Origin: Roseitalea sp. MMSF_3546
GTDB taxonomy: Bacteria > Pseudomonadota > Alphaproteobacteria > Rhizobiales > Rhizobiaceae
Assembly: GCF_030732865.1 (NCBI RefSeq)
Contig: NZ_JASHKB010000013.1
Span: 41,120 to 105,119 of the forward strand
Reading direction: 5' to 3'
DNA length: 64,000 bases
Position numbers and translations under genes: made by a program. Below are positions 61,959-64,000 of this stretch, in pieces. Within the stretch, counting starts at the first letter, position 1. The number at the start of each line of letters is the position of its first letter. The notes below the pieces were generated by a model. It was given only the letters and a program-made list of their open reading frames with translations, was not told the DNA's origin and searched no databases.

Positions 61959-64000
61959 TCAAAGCCGGCCCAGCGCGCGCAATTCGTGCAGCACGCGCGC
62001 ATCACGCGCCGACACGTCCGGAAACGCCGGGTCGGAACCCACATCCTCGGTCACCCGCCAGGAACGGGCGCATTTGCGGCCGCTGGCCCGCGCCGGCACC
62101 ACGGCGACGCCCGTCACGTCATCGAGCGTGAACGCGCCCTGCGGCGCCGGCTCGGACGAGATCGAGATGCCCGAGGTGATGCAGATCTCGGCCATGTCGA
62201 GCCCCTCGATGGCCGCGCGCAACTCCGGATCGGTGATGTGCACGAAGGGCGCCGCCTCGAGCGAGGCGCCGATTCGGCGTTCCTTGCGTTCGATCTCGAG
62301 CGCGCCGGTGACCACCCGGCGCACCTGGCGCACGCGCTTCCACTTCGCCGCCAGCGCGTCGACCCGCCAGTGGTCCGGGCATTTGCGAAACTGCTCCAGA
62401 TGGACCGAGGCGGCATCGGGATAGCGCGACAGCCACGCCTCTTCCATGGTGAAGGGCAGCATCGGCGCCAGCCACGTCACCAGCCGGTTGAACAGGTGAT
62501 GGACGACATGAAGCGCCGCCTTCCTCTTCATCGACGAGGGCGCCTCGCAATAGAGCGTGTCCTTGCGGACGTCGAAATAGAACGCCGACAGCTCCAGCAC
62601 CATGAAGTCGAGCAGGGCGCGGCTGATGCGCTTGTAGTCGAAACCGTCATAGCCGGCCTCGACGAGCTTATCGAGCTCCCACAGCCGGTGCAGCATGAGC
62701 CTTTCGAGTTCGGGCATGTCGGCATGGTCGACGCTTTCGCCCTCGTCATGGGCGAGCGTGCCCAGCATCCAGCGGATCGTGTTGCGCATCTTGCGATAGG
62801 CATCGATGTTGGTCTGCAGGATCGTCTGCCCCAGGCGCTGGTCTTCCCAGTAGTCGGTGTTCATGACCCACAGGCGCAATATGTCGGCGCCCGACTTGGC
62901 CATGACGTCCTGCGGGACGACCACATTGCCCAGCGACTTGGACATCTTGCGGCCTTCCTCGTCCATGGTGAAGCCATGGGTGATGACCGTCTCGTAGGGC
63001 GCACGCCCGCGCGTGCCGCAGCTTTCCAGCAGCGAGGAATGGAACCAGCCGCGATGCTGGTCGGTGCCTTCCAGATAGACGTCGGCCGGCCATTTCAGGT
63101 CGGGCCGATCCTCCAGCGTGAAGGTGTGCGTCGACCCCGAATCGAACCACACGTCCAGAATGTCGGTCACCTGGTGCCAGTGGGCCGGATCGTGATCGTT
63201 GCCCAGGAACCGTTCCTTGGCGCCTTCTGCGAACCAGGCGTCGGCGCCCTCGGTCCTGAAGGCGTCCAAAATACGGGCGTTGACAGCCTCGTCGCGCAGC
63301 ACATTGCCGTCCGCGTCGGCGAACACGCAGATCGGCACGCCCCAGGCACGCTGGCGCGACAGCACCCAGTCCGGCCGGTCGGCGATCATGCCGCGCAGCC
63401 GGGTCTGGCCGGATTTGGGCACGAAGCGGGTGGCGTCGATGGCGGCGAGCGCGCGGGTGCGCAGCGTGTCGACGCCATCGGGTTTCTCGTCGAGACCGTA
63501 CCCGTCCAGTTCCTTGTCCATATGGACGAACCATTGCGGCGTGTTGCGGAAGATGACCGGCTTCTTGGACCGCCAGGAATGCGGATAGGTGTGCTTGAGC
63601 CGGCCGCGCGCGAACAGCATGTCCTGTTCGATCAGCGCGGCGATGACCGCCTTGTTGGCATCGCCCTTCTTGCCCTTGTCGTCGATGACGCGGGCCGGCC
63701 CGCCCTCGCGGTCCGGGCCGAAGCCGGGCGCGTCCCTGGTGAAGAAGCCGGCATCGTCGACGGTGAACGGGATGGCGGGCGAGATGCCGCGCGCCTCCAG
63801 TTCGCGGGCATGGCCCATCCACGCGTCGAAATCCTCGCGGCCATGGCCCGGCGCGGTGTGCACGAAGCCGGTGCCGGCATCGTCGGTGACATGCTCGCCC
63901 TCGATCAGCGGGACATCGAAGTCGTAAGGCCCCCCTCTCCCCCCTTGTGGGGGAGATGTCCCGTCAGGGACAGAGGGGGGTGTTTCGGCGTCGTTACCCC
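61959..64000 (-). CDS. ileS: Isoleucyl-tRNA synthetase (partial, N-terminus beyond window)
   Basis: The C-terminal 680 or so residues of IleRS. The editing-domain motif [18 protein letters not shown] is followed by the catalytic core with [16 protein letters not shown] (KMSKS) and the anticodon-binding domain. The end [15 protein letters not shown] has one Cys of the usual zinc knuckle and lacks the second pair, as is common in alphaproteobacteria. The frame remains open to the window edge. It charges tRNA-Ile. In the first 25 codons inside the window the frame runs through a palindromic repeat just upstream of [13 protein letters not shown]. Confidence 0.95.
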   Translation of the reverse strand, partial: GNDAETPPSVPDGTSPPQGGRGGPYDFDVPLIEGEHVTDDAGTGFVHTAPGHGREDFDAWMGHARELEARGISPAIPFTVDDAGFFTRDAPGFGPDREGGPARVIDDKGKKGDANKAVIAALIEQDMLFARGRLKHTYPHSWRSKKPVIFRNTPQWFVHMDKELDGYGLDEKPDGVDTLRTRALAAIDATRFVPKSGQTRLRGMIADRPDWVLSRQRAWGVPICVFADADGNVLRDEAVNARILDAFRTEGADAWFAEGAKERFLGNDHDPAHWHQVTDILDVWFDSGSTHTFTLEDRPDLKWPADVYLEGTDQHRGWFHSSLLESCGTRGRAPYETVITHGFTMDEEGRKMSKSLGNVVVPQDVMAKSGADILRLWVMNTDYWEDQRLGQTILQTNIDAYRKMRNTIRWMLGTLAHDEGESVDHADMPELERLMLHRLWELDKLVEAGYDGFDYKRISRALLDFMVLELSAFYFDVRKDTLYCEAPSSMKRKAALHVVHHLFNRLVTWLAPMLPFTMEEAWLSRYPDAASVHLEQFRKCPDHWRVDALAAKWKRVRQVRRVVTGALEIERKERRIGASLEAAPFVHITDPELRAAIEGLDMAEICITSGISISSEPAPQGAFTLDDVTGVAVVPARASGRKCARSWRVTEDVGSDPAFPDVSARDARVLHELRALGRL
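63930..63980. repeat. Palindromic repeat inserted in frame in ileS
   Basis: Outer arms CCCCCCTCT (63930-63938) and AGAGGGGGG (63972-63980) are perfect complements. Inside are two smaller hairpins, CTCCCCC/GGGGGAG and TGTCCC/GGGACA. The layout matches short palindromic repeats widespread between genes in Rhizobiales. Here the ileS frame reads through it without a stop as [18 protein letters not shown]. Confidence 0.75.

Overview
The window is about two-thirds GC, densely packed chromosomal DNA from an alphaproteobacterium, most likely of the order Hyphomicrobiales (Rhizobiales). The evidence is a Porin_2-type outer-membrane porin, a Ppx/GppA protein with a long basic N-terminal tail coupled to rlmE, the mutL-DUF2093-lpxK-waaA-DUF4170-cysQ-pmbA block, an Irr-box-like dyad before katG, and a palindromic repeat of rhizobial type at the right edge. 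No transposase, phage gene, rRNA or CRISPR array was seen. The only RNA gene found is a tRNA-Gln.

Layout. 1-3.4 kb: permeases of a Mn/Zn/Fe-type ABC importer, then a MerR regulator divergent from a cation-efflux protein. 3.4-6.8 kb: a porin and a four-gene curlin cluster whose first product has seven exact 22-residue repeats. 6.8-18.8 kb: a two-directional 6-deoxyhexose (L-rhamnose or L-fucose) cluster. It holds an ABC importer, mutarotase, aldo/keto reductase, lactonase, RhmD-like dehydratase, DHDPS-family aldolase and a GntR/FCD regulator, with dyad operators at the divergent promoter. 18.9-25 kb: the urea importer urtABCDE. 25.2-31.8 kb: a LacI-controlled cluster (AlsB-like binding protein, permease, ATPase, D-allulose/tagatose 3-epimerase family enzyme, FrcK-like kinase), which suggests uptake of D-allulose or a similar ketose and its conversion to fructose phosphate, plus a divergent 2-hydroxyacid dehydrogenase.

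32-49 kb is mostly housekeeping: tRNA-Gln, ppx/gppA, rlmE, an arsR/arsP-like pair, guaB, two unknown genes of atypical composition, katG, nagA, selO, a TIGR01244 sulfurtransferase-like gene, an orphan TRAP binding protein and mutL. 49-64 kb continues with lpxK, waaA, DUF4170, cysQ, pmbA, a Kef-type K+/H+ antiporter, a MATE exporter, a patatin-like protein, rsmD, an RluB-type pseudouridine synthase, tadA, a lipoprotein and the C-terminal two-thirds of ileS.

The most unusual feature is at the right edge. A palindromic repeat of about 50 bp is read through in frame inside ileS, adding a Pro/Gly-rich stretch to the editing domain just before its conserved GTGxVHxAP motif. Other points of interest are the curlin cluster, the mixed-origin deoxyhexose pathway, the allulose-type cluster with twin LacI operators 21 bp apart, and strong hairpins placed right after three ABC binding-protein genes.
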